Assembly: GCF_013177695.1 (NCBI RefSeq)
Contig: NZ_WOEY01000144.1
Span: forward strand, 1 to 32,401
Length of the DNA stretch: 32,401 bases
From: Paraburkholderia solitsugae
GTDB lineage: Bacteria > Pseudomonadota > Gammaproteobacteria > Burkholderiales > Burkholderiaceae
Reading direction: 5' to 3'
Part shown: positions 1 through 7,313 of the stretch, in pieces
Layout of the letters: each line of letters begins with the position of its first letter
Position numbering within the stretch: the first letter of the stretch is position 1
Program-made: the position numbers and the translations under genes
Notes under the pieces: generated by a model
Told to the model about the DNA's origin: nothing
Database searches by the model: none
Seen by the model: the letters and a program-made list of their open reading frames with translations, nothing else

Positions 1-2
1 GT

Positions 3-566
3 AACGTCTACGTACGCAGCGAACGCGCTGGCCAACGGGTGATGGCGGGGCTGAAGGCCTTCCTCACCGGCAAGCTGAAGCTGAAGGTCAATGAGGCGAA
101 GAGCGCGGTCGCGCGGCCACACACGCGGAAGTTTCTGGGATTTAGCTTCTCGAACCGGGATCAGGTCAAACGGCGCATTGCGCCCAAGGCACTAGCCCGC
201 TTCAAGGAACGAATCCGGGAACTGACCCAACGCGCACGAGGGATCAGCATTGAGCAGTTGATGGAGCGGCTGACACGCTACCTTACAGGGTGGCGCGGCT
301 ACTTCGGCTTCTGTGAGACGCCCAGCACATTACAACGGCTGGATGAGTGGGTACGACGCCGTGTTCGCTGCGTCTTCTGGAAACAGTGGAAGAACAGCTC
401 CAAACGGTTCAGGGAACTGACGGCCCGCGGCGTCGATCGGGATCTGGCCGCCCAAACGGTCGGCTCCCCGCACGCTGCATGGCGACTGAGTAACAGTCCC
501 GCCCTGCAACGCGCCCTCACCAACCGCTATCTTGGCTCTCTCGGCCTTCCATCGTTACGCAAATAG
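3..566 (+). CDS. ltrA: Group II intron reverse transcriptase/maturase, C-terminal fragment
   Basis: The frame is open from base 3 and begins with NVYVRSERAGQRVM, which lies just after the catalytic YADD region in group II intron proteins. It continues through the RT thumb (RKFLGFSFS) and the maturase domain X (LTGWRGYFGFCETP, then RRRVRCVFWKQWK). The first in-frame ATG, at 39, is internal and not a true start. The protein ends with a short basic tail (LGSLGLPSLRK) and shows no CxxC/HNH endonuclease domain. Such proteins bind the intron RNA, assist splicing and reverse-transcribe the intron at a new DNA site. The N-terminal half is beyond the window edge, so whether the element is active is unknown. 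Confidence 0.9.
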   Translation, partial: NVYVRSERAGQRVMAGLKAFLTGKLKLKVNEAKSAVARPHTRKFLGFSFSNRDQVKRRIAPKALARFKERIRELTQRARGISIEQLMERLTRYLTGWRGYFGFCETPSTLQRLDEWVRRRVRCVFWKQWKNSSKRFRELTARGVDRDLAAQTVGSPHAAWRLSNSPALQRALTNRYLGSLGLPSLRK

Positions 567-581
567 CCGGCCAACTGATCC

Positions 582-655
582 GAACCGCCGTGTACGGACC
601 CGTACGCACGGTGGTGTGGGAGGGGTCGGGTCGCGAGGCCTGCCCCTATCCCGAT
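582..655 (+). ncRNA. Group II intron RNA domains V and VI
   Basis: Domain V: ACCGCCGTG (584-592) pairs with CACGGTGGT (607-615). The two-base bulge CG (605-606) and the upper stem TACG/CGTA (593-596/601-604) capped by GACC follow. This is the standard domain V layout of a 9-bp lower stem, dinucleotide bulge and tetraloop. Domain VI: GGGAGGGGTCGG (618-629) pairs with CCTGCCCCTATCCC (639-652). It leaves a TA bulge that would hold the branch-point adenosine (648), 7 bases from the 3' end. The fold was worked out by eye. Confidence 0.8.
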
Positions 656-668
656 CCCGGTCACTGCG

Positions 669-689
669 GATTCACACGCATCGTGAATC
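669..689 (+). repeat. Perfect 7-bp inverted repeat abutting a small ORF
   Basis: GATTCAC (669-675) and GTGAATC (683-689) flank a 7-base loop. The second arm ends at the base before the ATG at 690 and starts 14 bases past the intron end. No T-run follows. It could be an operator, a translation-blocking hairpin, or part of what the intron recognised. Confidence 0.4.
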
Positions 690-827
690 ATGAAAGATTA
701 CTTTTTTCTTTCGCCGGTCATGACCTGGCTGATCATTTTTCTCGGCATCTGGCCGATTGCGCTCCGCGTGCTGTTCGCGTTCGCCGCACGCGTCGATCCG
801 CGCTCCGGACGCTGTCGGCGCCACTAA
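690..827 (+). CDS. Possible 45-residue single-span membrane protein
   Basis: ATG at 690 opens a 45-codon frame. It has a hydrophobic core (MTWLIIFLGIWPIALRVLFA, about residues 11-30) and a basic tail ending RSGRCRRH, the pattern of a small inner-membrane protein with its C-terminus inside. There is no Shine-Dalgarno sequence, because the start sits directly behind an inverted repeat. It is the first gene-sized feature after the intron and runs towards the lipoprotein that ends at 865. I do not recognise the family. It could be a chance frame, though the hydrophobic-then-basic layout is better than expected by chance. Confidence 0.35.
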   Translation: MKDYFFLSPVMTWLIIFLGIWPIALRVLFAFAARVDPRSGRCRRH

Positions 828-864
828 ACCAGGAGCCGCCGCGTCTCGTGTCGCTGCGTTGAAT

Positions 865-1191
865 TTACTGCTTGCAGTGAACCACCATCGACCGGTTTTT
901 CACGTTTGCACCGAAGATCCCGCCGACCGTGCCGCCCGACGTCGCGCCATTGTCGACGTCTTTCGAAACGACGTCGTAGCCATAGTTGCCGCAGACTTCG
1001 CCCGCGCGCTTGTAGCACTCGGCCCAGCTTGAACTCGCGTCGCTGCCGCTGCAGTTGATCGCAAAGCCCGTATCGCCGCTCGGCAGGTAGGTCATCGTAG
1101 TGGTGCTCGAGCAGCCGCCGAGGCTGCCGAGCGTAAGCAGGCCGAGGCCGATCGCCGCAGCCATCGCGACGCAAGCCAATGCGCTCTTCAT
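865..1191 (-). CDS. Small conserved-type lipoprotein, function unknown
   Basis: The product is 108 residues from the ATG at 1191, preceded by AAGGA at a usual spacing. An upstream extension of the frame to 1344 has no signal sequence and was dropped. The N-terminus MKSALA...LGSLGGC is a lipoprotein signal peptide with the lipidated cysteine at about residue 27. The mature part carries cysteines in INCSGS, AECYKRA and GEVCGNYGYD, and ends VVHCKQ, suggesting two disulphides in a small periplasmic domain. A Gly/Thr-rich turn (TSGGTVGGIFG) sits between them. The NYGYDVVSK motif recurs, as I recall, in short Burkholderiales envelope lipoproteins of unknown role. It stands alone, 161 bases from the next gene. 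Confidence 0.75.
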   Translation of the reverse strand: MKSALACVAMAAAIGLGLLTLGSLGGCSSTTTMTYLPSGDTGFAINCSGSDASSSWAECYKRAGEVCGNYGYDVVSKDVDNGATSGGTVGGIFGANVKNRSMVVHCKQ

Positions 1192-1352
1192 TGCAAATTC
1201 CTTACAGATAACAGGGGGAAACATGGCGTGTAGCCACGTCATGCATAGGATTGAGCGTTTTATAGTACGCGCGGTTCCCTCAACTGTGGTTGCAGGGCGC
1301 GTACCTGACGACGGGGAACGGGGCCCAAACCGGCGCCCCAACAACCAACCGG

Positions 1353-2093
1353 CTAGCGAGCCGGTAACGCCCGCGACGGGTCGATCGAGCGGCCCTGATA
1401 GCGTAGCTCGAAGTGCAGCATGACGCGGTCAGTGTCGGTGTCGCCCATTTCGGCGATCTTCTCGCCACGGGTGACCGACTGACCTTCCTTCACCAGCAGC
1501 GCGCGGTTGTGCGCGTAGGCGGTCAGGTACTCGGCATTGTGCTTGATGATCAGCAGGTTGCCGTACCCACGCAAGCCGTTGCCGGCATAGACCACCGTGC
1601 CAGGTGCCGCAGCGACCACCGGCGTGCCTGCCGCCGCTGAAATATCGATGCCCTTCGAATTGGCGCCGTCGAAGCGCCGGATCACTGTGCCGTCGGCCGG
1701 CCATGCCAGCGAGATCGTCGAAGCCGGCGCCGCCGTCGGCGCGTTGTCAGCAGGAGCCGGGCGCGGCGCAGAGGAAGCGCTCGCGCTGCCTGCACCGCTG
1801 CTGCGTATTGCACCACCGGCACCACCGGCCCCACCTGTGGACCCTGCCGCGGCACCATTACCCGGCGGCGTGACGCGCAGCACCTGCCCGACCTCGATGC
1901 TATCCGGGTTGGGCAGGTTGTTCCAGCGCACAATGCTTTGCACCGATTGCCGGTTGCTGCGTGCAATCTTCGACAGCGTATCGCCCCGTTCGACGCGGTA
2001 AAAGCCTGGCCCCACTGGAGCGGACCCGCAGGCGGCGAGCACCGCCAGCAACGACGCGCAGGCGAGCCGTTTCATCATTCTTGTTGTAACCAT
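1353..2093 (-). CDS. NlpD-like lipoprotein: LysM plus degenerate LytM/M23 domain
   Basis: The product is 246 residues. The ATG at 2093 is chosen because GAGG lies 5 bases upstream; ATGs at 2078 and 2075 are alternatives. The lipobox is LAAC. A LysM domain follows (FYRVERGDTLSKIARSN to VGQVLRV), then a long Ala/Gly/Ser/Pro linker and a C-terminal LytM (peptidase M23) domain. The metal site is incomplete. The first histidine of HxxxD is lysine (SKGIDI), and the HxH motif reads MLH (VMLHFELR), while AYAHN is intact. E. coli NlpD is degenerate in the same way and does not cut peptidoglycan itself; it activates the amidase AmiC at the septum. By analogy this is probably an outer-membrane amidase activator. 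It is not next to surE/pcm/rpoS, so it is likely a paralogue of the main NlpD. Confidence 0.88.
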   Translation of the reverse strand: MVTTRMMKRLACASLLAVLAACGSAPVGPGFYRVERGDTLSKIARSNRQSVQSIVRWNNLPNPDSIEVGQVLRVTPPGNGAAAGSTGGAGGAGGAIRSSGAGSASASSAPRPAPADNAPTAAPASTISLAWPADGTVIRRFDGANSKGIDISAAAGTPVVAAAPGTVVYAGNGLRGYGNLLIIKHNAEYLTAYAHNRALLVKEGQSVTRGEKIAEMGDTDTDRVMLHFELRYQGRSIDPSRALPAR

Positions 2094-2276
2094 TGGACCT
2101 CGCAAAGCGCTGCCACGCGCCGATCCCGATCACGCGGCAGGTAGATGCAAAGCGTCCGATTCTAACGGTTTTGCGCTGCAGCATCCGAAAAACGGACTTG
2201 GAGGACGGCACGCGCGGCGGGAACGCGGCGAAACGCCGCGTCACCCATCACGTCGTGATGGGTCGACAACCGGCGA

Positions 2277-3185
2277 TTAGCGCAGCGTGCTGACAGTGAT
2301 GCGCAGCGCGGCCGTCTCGGTTTGTCCCGGTTCGAGCCAGCGCAGTCCCATGCCGTTGTGGATCGCATCCGGCAGACCCAGCCATGGCTCGACGCAGTAG
2401 AAGTCCGAGTCCGCGGCCTCGGTCCATGTCGTGACCGCGTACCAGGGCACTGAGTCCGGCCGCTGCAGATCGATCGTGATGAGCCGGTTAAGGCCGGGTG
2501 CGACGAGACGCACGGGTTGGTCCGGCGCACCAACGAGGCAATGGAAGCGGTCGTGAATACGCGCCTCGTCGAGCGTGTAGCGCGCTGCGCCCGGCTCAGC
2601 CGCGCTGATCGAGCCGTCGTCCTGCTGATAGCACCGTTCGGTGCGCGGCAATTCCAGCGAGGTCTCGGCGCGCTGCGTGTGCGGCAGCGTGAAATAGAAA
2701 TGATGACCGGCGTAGTAGGGCAGCCGCGTCTTGCCCATATTGGTGGTGCTCAGCGTGACTTCCAGCGTATGCGTATCGACGAGCCGGTACACCGCTTCGA
2801 AACGGAAGCCGAACGGATAGCCGCCGCGTGTTGCGTCGCTGTCGGTGAGGGTCATGCGCAAGCCGGCGCCGTGCACGTCGGCATGGGCTTCGAAGGGCAG
2901 GTCGCGTGCAAAACCATGCATCGGCAATTCGCGCACCGTGCCTTGTGCGTCACGCCAGAAGCCGATCTTGCCGTCGACGCGATGCCGCCCGAGAAACGGA
3001 AACAGCAGCGGGTTGCCGCCGCGAATCCTGGCGGGTTGACTCCAGTCGGCGTTCTCGGGCCAATGGATCACCTCTTCGCCGTCGATGATCCACGACAAAA
3101 GACGACCGCCGGCTTGCGGCGCGAAACGGAGCACGGAGGTGTCCTGGGCGATCTCGAGAATGTCCTGTTGCGGGGAGAGGGGCAT
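2277..3185 (-). CDS. Aldose 1-epimerase (galactose mutarotase) family protein
   Basis: The product is 302 residues, the usual length for the family. These beta-sandwich enzymes interconvert alpha and beta anomers of free or phosphorylated sugars in the cytoplasm. Typical landmarks are in order: GGRLLSWIIDG near the N-terminus, GGNPLLFPFLGR, MHGFARDLPF (with the conserved His), YYAGHHFYFTL, and the C-terminal VEPWLGLPDAIHNG, which carries the likely catalytic glutamate. There is no signal peptide. The gene stands alone, and the sugar cannot be told from sequence. Nothing in the neighbourhood points to a particular sugar pathway. Confidence 0.85.
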   Translation of the reverse strand: MPLSPQQDILEIAQDTSVLRFAPQAGGRLLSWIIDGEEVIHWPENADWSQPARIRGGNPLLFPFLGRHRVDGKIGFWRDAQGTVRELPMHGFARDLPFEAHADVHGAGLRMTLTDSDATRGGYPFGFRFEAVYRLVDTHTLEVTLSTTNMGKTRLPYYAGHHFYFTLPHTQRAETSLELPRTERCYQQDDGSISAAEPGAARYTLDEARIHDRFHCLVGAPDQPVRLVAPGLNRLITIDLQRPDSVPWYAVTTWTEAADSDFYCVEPWLGLPDAIHNGMGLRWLEPGQTETAALRITVSTLR

Positions 3186-3310
3186 GGTCGATGGGGTGGT
3201 TCATAAAGTCGCGAGAGAACGATTTTGCGCTGCTTTACGCTACGGGGAAACCCTTCTCGGGAAATTGCGGGTGTCGCAGAAGCCCTATCCTTGCCGATAA
3301 TCCCCTGACT

Positions 3311-3334
3311 GCCCGGTAACTTCGACGACCGGGC
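3311..3334 (+). promoter_or_regulatory. Hairpin in the leader of a membrane micropeptide
   Basis: GCCCGGT (3311-3317) pairs perfectly with ACCGGGC (3328-3334) around a 10-base loop. It lies 11 bases before the AGGAGGT ribosome binding site of the micropeptide at 3356 and just after a GATAAT hexamer (3296-3301) that could be a -10 box. If that promoter is real, the hairpin is at the very 5' end of the mRNA, where it would stabilise it. There is no T-run, so it is not an intrinsic terminator. Confidence 0.4.
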
Positions 3335-3355
3335 GAGACCCGATCAGGAGGTGTT

Positions 3356-3442
3356 ATGGATCTCGCAATGGCAATGGGTGTCGCGCTGTTCGGCATGTTC
3401 GCAGCAAGCACCGTCTACTTCTTCTACAAGCTCGAGCGCTGA
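3356..3442 (+). CDS. 28-residue membrane micropeptide
   Basis: ATG at 3356 is preceded by a perfect AGGAGGT (3346-3352), the strongest ribosome binding site in this part of the window. The product starts MDLAMAMGVALFGMFAAS and ends TVYFFYKLER. It is one transmembrane helix with a basic C-terminal end, the form of bacterial micropeptides that sit beside larger membrane complexes (CydX, KdpF and CcoQ are of this kind, but the sequence matches none I know). A small hairpin (ACGG/CCGT, 3546-3557) followed by TTCTTTTT could end the transcript. No partner gene adjoins it, and uppP starts 298 bases further on. Confidence 0.65.
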   Translation: MDLAMAMGVALFGMFAASTVYFFYKLER

Positions 3443-3634
3443 TCCAACCCTCTGCTTCACCATCTGCTGGGCCGTCAACGCGTGCCTGGCATGAATCTCG
3501 CGCGTCCAGCGCATCGAATTCCTCATAAGGGCAGCGCGGTCTCCGACGGCGCCCCGTTTCTTTTTCTGCGGCGTAACAACGGTTTCCAGTTGTGACGCAG
3601 CGCATCAATATTTCCCCGAATGCGGTTCAAACGC

Positions 3635-3663
3635 TTGGCGCTGACTTTCCAGCCAGGCATAAT
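3635..3663 (+). promoter_or_regulatory. Candidate sigma-70 promoter of uppP
   Basis: TTGGCG (3635-3640) and CATAAT (3658-3663) are separated by exactly 17 bases and lie about 78 bases upstream of the uppP start. Each hexamer has two or fewer departures from the consensus. Confidence 0.5.
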
Positions 3664-3740
3664 CGGTGCGCTTTTGACGCGCCGTTCATTTTCTATTGCG
3701 GCGCGCTGTTCCCCGACATTTTCCTTACAAGGACCGCCGC

Positions 3741-4571
3741 GTGAACCTGTCGTTTCTAATTTTCCTGAGCGTGCTGCAAGGCGTCACCGAACTGTTTCCG
3801 GTCAGCAGCCTCGGCCACACGCTGCTCGTGCCGGCACTGTTCGGTATGCATATCGACAAGCATGCGCCGCAGTTGCTGCCGTTCCTCGTCGCGTTGCACC
3901 TCGGTACGGCGTTCGCGCTGCTGTGGTACTTCCGCAAGCGTTGGTACGCGCTGGTGCGCGGTTTCTTCGCTTCGTTCGGCGGGCGTCGCAACGATGACGC
4001 GCACATGATGTGGGCGCTCATCATCGGCACGATTCCGGCGGGCCTCGTCGGGTTGATCCTTGAGAAACGCCTCGAACGGCTTTTTCACGATCTGCGCATC
4101 GTTGCAATCGCGTTGATCGTGAACGGCGTGCTGCTGTGGTTCGGCGATCGCCTGCAACGTTCGCGCACGCATCTGGCGCCGGAGAAACTGACTTTCCGCC
4201 AGGCGTTTTTCGTCGGCCTCGCGCAGATCGGCGCGTTGATTCCGGGTTTCTCGCGCAGCGGTCTGACCATGATCGCCGGTAATGCGGCCGGCTTGACGAC
4301 CGAGAAAGCCGCTGAGTTCTCGTTCCTGCTCGGCACACCGATCATCCTGGCGGCCGGCGTGCTCGAATTGCCGAAGCTGTTCCATGCGCCAGGCCAGCTT
4401 GCCGATGCAGTGCTCGGCGGCGTGCTGACCGCAATCGCTGCGTATCTCAGTGTGCGTTTTCTGATGCGTTATTTCGAAGGCCGCGGACGTCTGGCTTCGT
4501 TCGGCGTGTACTGCGTGATCGCTGGGATCGTGTTCCTCGGCTGGTTCATGTTGCATCCGCAGCCGGTCTGA
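3741..4571 (+). CDS. uppP: Undecaprenyl-diphosphatase (UppP/BacA)
   Basis: This integral membrane enzyme dephosphorylates undecaprenyl diphosphate to recycle the lipid carrier for peptidoglycan and other envelope polymers; overproduction gives bacitracin resistance. The start is taken as GTG at 3741, with AAGGA (3729-3733) 7 bases upstream. It gives 276 residues, a normal length, and puts the family motif at its usual place near the N-terminus. The (E/Q)xxxE motif is seen in LQGVTELFPVSSLGH (Q13, E17, H26), and the second signature in LIPGFSRSGLTM (R172). About eight hydrophobic segments are present. A hairpin and a strong terminator follow. The gene appears monocistronic. Confidence 0.95.
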   Translation: MNLSFLIFLSVLQGVTELFPVSSLGHTLLVPALFGMHIDKHAPQLLPFLVALHLGTAFALLWYFRKRWYALVRGFFASFGGRRNDDAHMMWALIIGTIPAGLVGLILEKRLERLFHDLRIVAIALIVNGVLLWFGDRLQRSRTHLAPEKLTFRQAFFVGLAQIGALIPGFSRSGLTMIAGNAAGLTTEKAAEFSFLLGTPIILAAGVLELPKLFHAPGQLADAVLGGVLTAIAAYLSVRFLMRYFEGRGRLASFGVYCVIAGIVFLGWFMLHPQPV

Positions 4572-4584
4572 TTGCGTTCGATAT

Positions 4585-4615
4585 GCCCGCTACTGCACGC
4601 TGAGTGCAGGCGGGC
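4585..4615 (+). terminator. Hairpin after uppP, without T-run
   Basis: GCCCGC (4585-4590) plus CTGCAC (4593-4598) pair with GTGCAG plus GCGGGC (4604-4615), leaving a two-base bulge (TA) and a 5-base loop. No T-tract follows. It could protect the 3' end or act together with the stronger terminator 33 bases downstream. Confidence 0.4.
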
Positions 4616-4647
4616 GACTGGCGGCTAAGAAGCGATCGGTTATAATC

Positions 4648-4682
4648 CGGGCCCGGCTCAACTCGCCGGGCCCGTTTGTTTT
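4648..4682 (+). terminator. Intrinsic terminator after uppP
   Basis: CGGGCCCGGC (4648-4657) pairs perfectly with GCCGGGCCCG (4665-4674) around a 7-base loop and is followed by TTTGTTTT (4675-4682). This separates uppP from the tRNA gene. Confidence 0.85.
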
Positions 4683-4880
4683 GTGATGCGGCGAGGCGCG
4701 TGCCGATCAGGGGTGCCCGCGCGCCGGATCAGATTTCCAGTCCCCGGCCCGGTCAGTTAGAATTTCGGTATCCCACGAACCCTGTGGCAGTGATATTGCA
4801 CAGGTTCCAACACCCGATACGGGTTCTCATTGCGGGCGATGCACGTTGTACACGTTCGTGTAGCATCGCCTCACGTCATT
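4683..4880. other. Intergenic, uppP terminator to tRNA-Arg
   Basis: No coding frame is convincing here. GAAC-C-CTGTG (4777-4786) and CACAG-GTTC (4799-4807) form a 9-bp stem with one bulged base. Possible -10 elements for the tRNA are TAGAAT (4758-4763) and TAGCAT (4861-4866), but neither has a good -35 at 16-18 bases, so the promoter is not assigned. Confidence 0.5.
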
Positions 4881-4957
4881 ACGGCAGTAGCTCAGCTGGA
4901 TAGAGCATCGGCCTTCTAAGCCGAGGGTGGGGGGTTCGAGTCCCTCCTGCCGTACCA
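4881..4957 (+). tRNA. tRNA-Arg (anticodon TCT)
   Basis: The full cloverleaf can be drawn. The acceptor stem is ACGGCAG/CTGCCGT (4881-4887 and 4947-4953). The D arm is GCTC...GAGC. The anticodon stem is TCGGC/GCCGA with loop CTTCTAA, giving anticodon TCT for AGA/AGG codons. The T arm is GGGGG-TTCGAGT-CCCTC. The 3' CCA is encoded (4955-4957). tRNA 3' ends are common integration sites, but no integrase or repeated 3' segment is seen nearby. Confidence 0.97.
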
Positions 4958-4978
4958 ACTCTTCAAATGCCTGGCGCC

Positions 4979-5008
4979 GCGCATCGAAGCCTCAGCGCTG
5001 CGATGCGC
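4979..5008 (-). terminator. Hairpin downstream of the DUF427 gene
   Basis: GCGCATCG (4979-4986) and CGATGCGC (5001-5008) form an 8-bp stem 13 bases past the stop codon of the minus-strand DUF427 gene. There is no T-run on either strand, so termination is only a guess. Confidence 0.3.
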
Positions 5009-5020
5009 GCTCGGGGTCGT

Positions 5021-5404
5021 TTACCCTGCCGGCTGCACGTCGATGGAATCGACCCGGTTCGGATAGAACGCCAGATGCTGAGCGATCTCCTTCACGGCCG
5101 CGTAGGGCGACTCGTAAGTCCAGACCGCATTCACGCTCCGCTCGCCGCCAATCGGAATGCTGTAGTAGGCGCAATCGCCCTTGTACGGGCAATAGGTTGC
5201 GTGATCGGTGCGCTCCAGCAGCGTCATCTCGACATCGGTGCGCGGAATGTAATACACCGCCGGATACGACGCCTCACGCAGCACCAGCGCATTGCGCGTA
5301 TCCGCGATCACGCGGCCGGCTACCGTGACCACCACACGGGCTTTGTCTGGCTCGACCGTGATCGGATGGTCGGGGCCTGGGACCTTGATGTTTTTTTCAG
5401 TCAT
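5021..5404 (-). CDS. DUF427 domain protein
   Basis: The product is 127 residues from the ATG at 5404, which has AGGAG 8 bases upstream. The frame continues to 5590 but that part looks non-coding. The product shows the DUF427 hallmark YCPYKGDCAYYSI (about residues 71-83), preceded by VYYIPRTDV and followed by WTYESPYAAVKEIAQHLAFY. DUF427 proteins are small cytoplasmic beta-sandwich proteins with no settled biochemical role. The conserved Cys-Pro-Tyr-Lys-Gly turn suggests a binding site. No signal peptide. It stands alone between the tRNA (opposite strand) and the phosphoesterase terminator. Confidence 0.88.
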   Translation of the reverse strand: MTEKNIKVPGPDHPITVEPDKARVVVTVAGRVIADTRNALVLREASYPAVYYIPRTDVEMTLLERTDHATYCPYKGDCAYYSIPIGGERSVNAVWTYESPYAAVKEIAQHLAFYPNRVDSIDVQPAG

Positions 5405-5588
5405 GCTGTCGAACTCCTGAATGAGTAGGCAAGCCTGCAACACGCTGCCAAGTGTTTCGAGCCGCCATCGGCGAGAACAATGATCGCGTCCTGCGTCGAA
5501 GCATACGCCGCTCATGACAACACGTTGTGTCGCCGCCAAGGTCTTTCGCGAGTTTCCTGGCGCGCTGACTGGTGCGCGCGACGAAAAC
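5405..5588. other. Intergenic, DUF427 gene to phosphoesterase terminator
   Basis: Only the DUF427 ribosome binding site at its left end is clear. I see no gene, repeat or good promoter pair. The open frames here are extensions or shadows of neighbours. Confidence 0.5.
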
Positions 5589-5612
5589 AAAAAAGGGCAG
5601 CCGAAGCTGCCC
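5589..5612 (-). terminator. Intrinsic terminator of the AcpA-type gene
   Basis: On the minus strand GGGCAGC-TTCG-GCTGCCC (5612-5595) is followed at once by TTTTTT (5594-5589). It has a 7-bp perfect stem with the extra-stable UUCG tetraloop. It lies 110 bases past the stop of the phosphoesterase gene. Confidence 0.85.
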
Positions 5613-5722
5613 CGTCAAAGTCCTGCCATCCGGCGGACTGTTGCTTACTGACATTCTCTTTGCACAGAGTGCGGATCGCTCAACCTTGCTCGCTCAATTG
5701 CTGAACGCTCGTGGCTGGCTGC

Positions 5723-7303
5723 TTACTGCTTGATGTTCAGTGCGGCCGTCAGATCGCCCATCGGCTTGCCGCCGTTGCTGACCAGTGCGGCATCACGCGC
5801 CGAGATGCCCGGCAGCGTCGGCAGCGAGTAGCGGTGTGTGATGAAGCGCAGGATCGACGTCGTGTCGTACTGCGTGTGATCGACGAAACCCTTCTTCGCG
5901 TACGGCGAGATGATCAGCGCCGGAATGCGCGTGCCCGGACCCCAACGATCGGCCTTCGGCGGCGCCACGTGGTCCCAGAAGCCGCCGTTTTCGTCATACG
6001 TCACGACCACCAGCATGTTGTTCCACTGCGGGCTTTTCTGCAGATGCGAGATCACGTCGGCAATGTGCTGGTCGCCCGACGCGACGTCGGTGTAGCCCGC
6101 GTGCTCGTTCAGGTTGCCCTGCGGCTTGTAGAACGACACTTGCGGCAGCGTGCCGGCATCGATCGCCTTGATGAACTCGGAGCCTGCCATACCGCCGTCG
6201 AGCAAGTGCTGCGAGCGGTTCGCGGAGCCCGGGGCGAGATCGGCGAAGTAGTTGAACGGCTGATGATGCGGCTGGAAGTTCGGCGCCGTCAGATTCGCGC
6301 CGTAGATCACGTTCGACGTGCCGGTTTGCGCCGCCGATACCGCCGCGCCCCACGCGCCGCCGTACCACGCCCACGACACTTTCGCGTTGTTCAGCAGATC
6401 GCCGATGTGCTGTTGCGTCTGTGCCGGCAGCGTGGTGGCCGCGCCCGGATCGGCGAGGTTGGCGTCGCCGCCCGAAGCCGCCTTGTTGCCGCTCGGCTGA
6501 TACGGCGGCTGCATCGTGTTGATCGCGTAGAAGTCGGGCGTCAGGTTGCCCGACAGCACGTATTTCGGCGGACCGCTCAGTGCCGAAGCCGGCGAGTTGA
6601 TTGCCAACTTCAGCGTGACGCCGTCGTTTTCCACCGCCGAGACCGAGCCCGCTGCCGGGCTCTTGTCCGCATTCGGATAAGTCGGCGTGCATGCGCAAAC
6701 CAGCCACTGGTGATTCAGGAACGAGCCGCCGAACGCGCCCATGAAGAAGTTGTCGGCCAGCGTGTACTGCTGGGCGATCTTCCACAGCGGCAGCTTGTCG
6801 GCGTTGAGCGTGTAGTGCCCCATGACGAGGCCGCCGGAATCCGCCCACGCGGCGAACTTGTCGTTCTTGCCGCCATTGATCTGCATCTGGTTTTCATAGA
6901 AGCGGTGATACAGATCGCGCGTCGTGGCCGTGATCGGCGTGTTGAAGCCCTTCGGGTCGTCGATGGCGAACGGGCTGTTCGGCAGGTTGGCGGTCATCGC
7001 TTGCGTCACCGCCGGCGTCACTCCCGTTTGCGTCAGACCGTTCCACACTTGCGGCAGCGTTGCGAGCGGCGTGCCGTTGCGGTCGACTTGCGTGGCGCTC
7101 GTGGCCGTCACGTTCTGCAGACCGTTGGCGCCCGGGAAGTTGCCATACAGATTGTCGAAGCTGCGGTTCTCCGCGTAGATCACCACCACCGTCTTGATCG
7201 ACGTGACGTCCGGCTGCGTGGTGACATTGTCGCCGCCGCACGCATACAGGCTCAATGCTGCTGCGATCGCGATAGGCGTCGCGCAGATCAGTTTTTTGTT
7301 CAT
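5723..7303 (-). CDS. AcpA/phospholipase-C-family lipoprotein phosphoesterase
   Basis: The product is 526 residues with the lipobox LYAC, with Cys at about 22. It belongs to the acid phosphatase/phospholipase C superfamily, which uses an alkaline-phosphatase-like fold with metal-binding residues. Visible motifs are VVIYAENRSFDNLYGNFPG (about 39-57), GSFLNHQWLVC, SWAWYGGAW, LVVVTYDENGGFWDHVAPP and GPGTRIPALIISPYAKKGFV. This layout resembles the Francisella AcpA type more than the Tat-exported PlcC/PlcN type, since no twin-arginine signal is present. It probably hydrolyses phosphate esters at the cell surface. A (CT)n tract gives a purine-rich but unusual ribosome binding region. It is divergent from a di-haem peroxidase and has its own terminator. 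Confidence 0.88.
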   Translation of the reverse strand: MNKKLICATPIAIAAALSLYACGGDNVTTQPDVTSIKTVVVIYAENRSFDNLYGNFPGANGLQNVTATSATQVDRNGTPLATLPQVWNGLTQTGVTPAVTQAMTANLPNSPFAIDDPKGFNTPITATTRDLYHRFYENQMQINGGKNDKFAAWADSGGLVMGHYTLNADKLPLWKIAQQYTLADNFFMGAFGGSFLNHQWLVCACTPTYPNADKSPAAGSVSAVENDGVTLKLAINSPASALSGPPKYVLSGNLTPDFYAINTMQPPYQPSGNKAASGGDANLADPGAATTLPAQTQQHIGDLLNNAKVSWAWYGGAWGAAVSAAQTGTSNVIYGANLTAPNFQPHHQPFNYFADLAPGSANRSQHLLDGGMAGSEFIKAIDAGTLPQVSFYKPQGNLNEHAGYTDVASGDQHIADVISHLQKSPQWNNMLVVVTYDENGGFWDHVAPPKADRWGPGTRIPALIISPYAKKGFVDHTQYDTTSILRFITHRYSLPTLPGISARDAALVSNGGKPMGDLTAALNIKQ

Positions 7304-7313
7304 TTAGTGTGTG

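Larger units (their letters stand above)
1..655 (+). mobile_element. Group II intron, 3' portion (5' part outside window)
   Basis: A maturase reading frame runs in from the left edge and is followed within 20 bases by RNA that folds as group II domain V and domain VI. The likely 3' splice boundary is just after 655, where the sequence ends ...CCCGAT, fitting the usual AY intron end. Domains I-IV and the RT active site lie outside the window, so integrity and exact subclass cannot be judged. The maturase lacks an HNH endonuclease tail, as in En-less bacterial lineages (class C or D). Confidence 0.85.

Noticed and set aside
4641..4646. Perfect TATAAT upstream of the uppP terminator hairpin
   Set aside because: No -35 at 16-18 bases, and a transcript from it would start inside the terminator stem. 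Probably coincidence.
4881..4957. Integration site at the tRNA-Arg gene
   Set aside because: No integrase, no duplicated tRNA 3' end and no foreign-looking block follow it.
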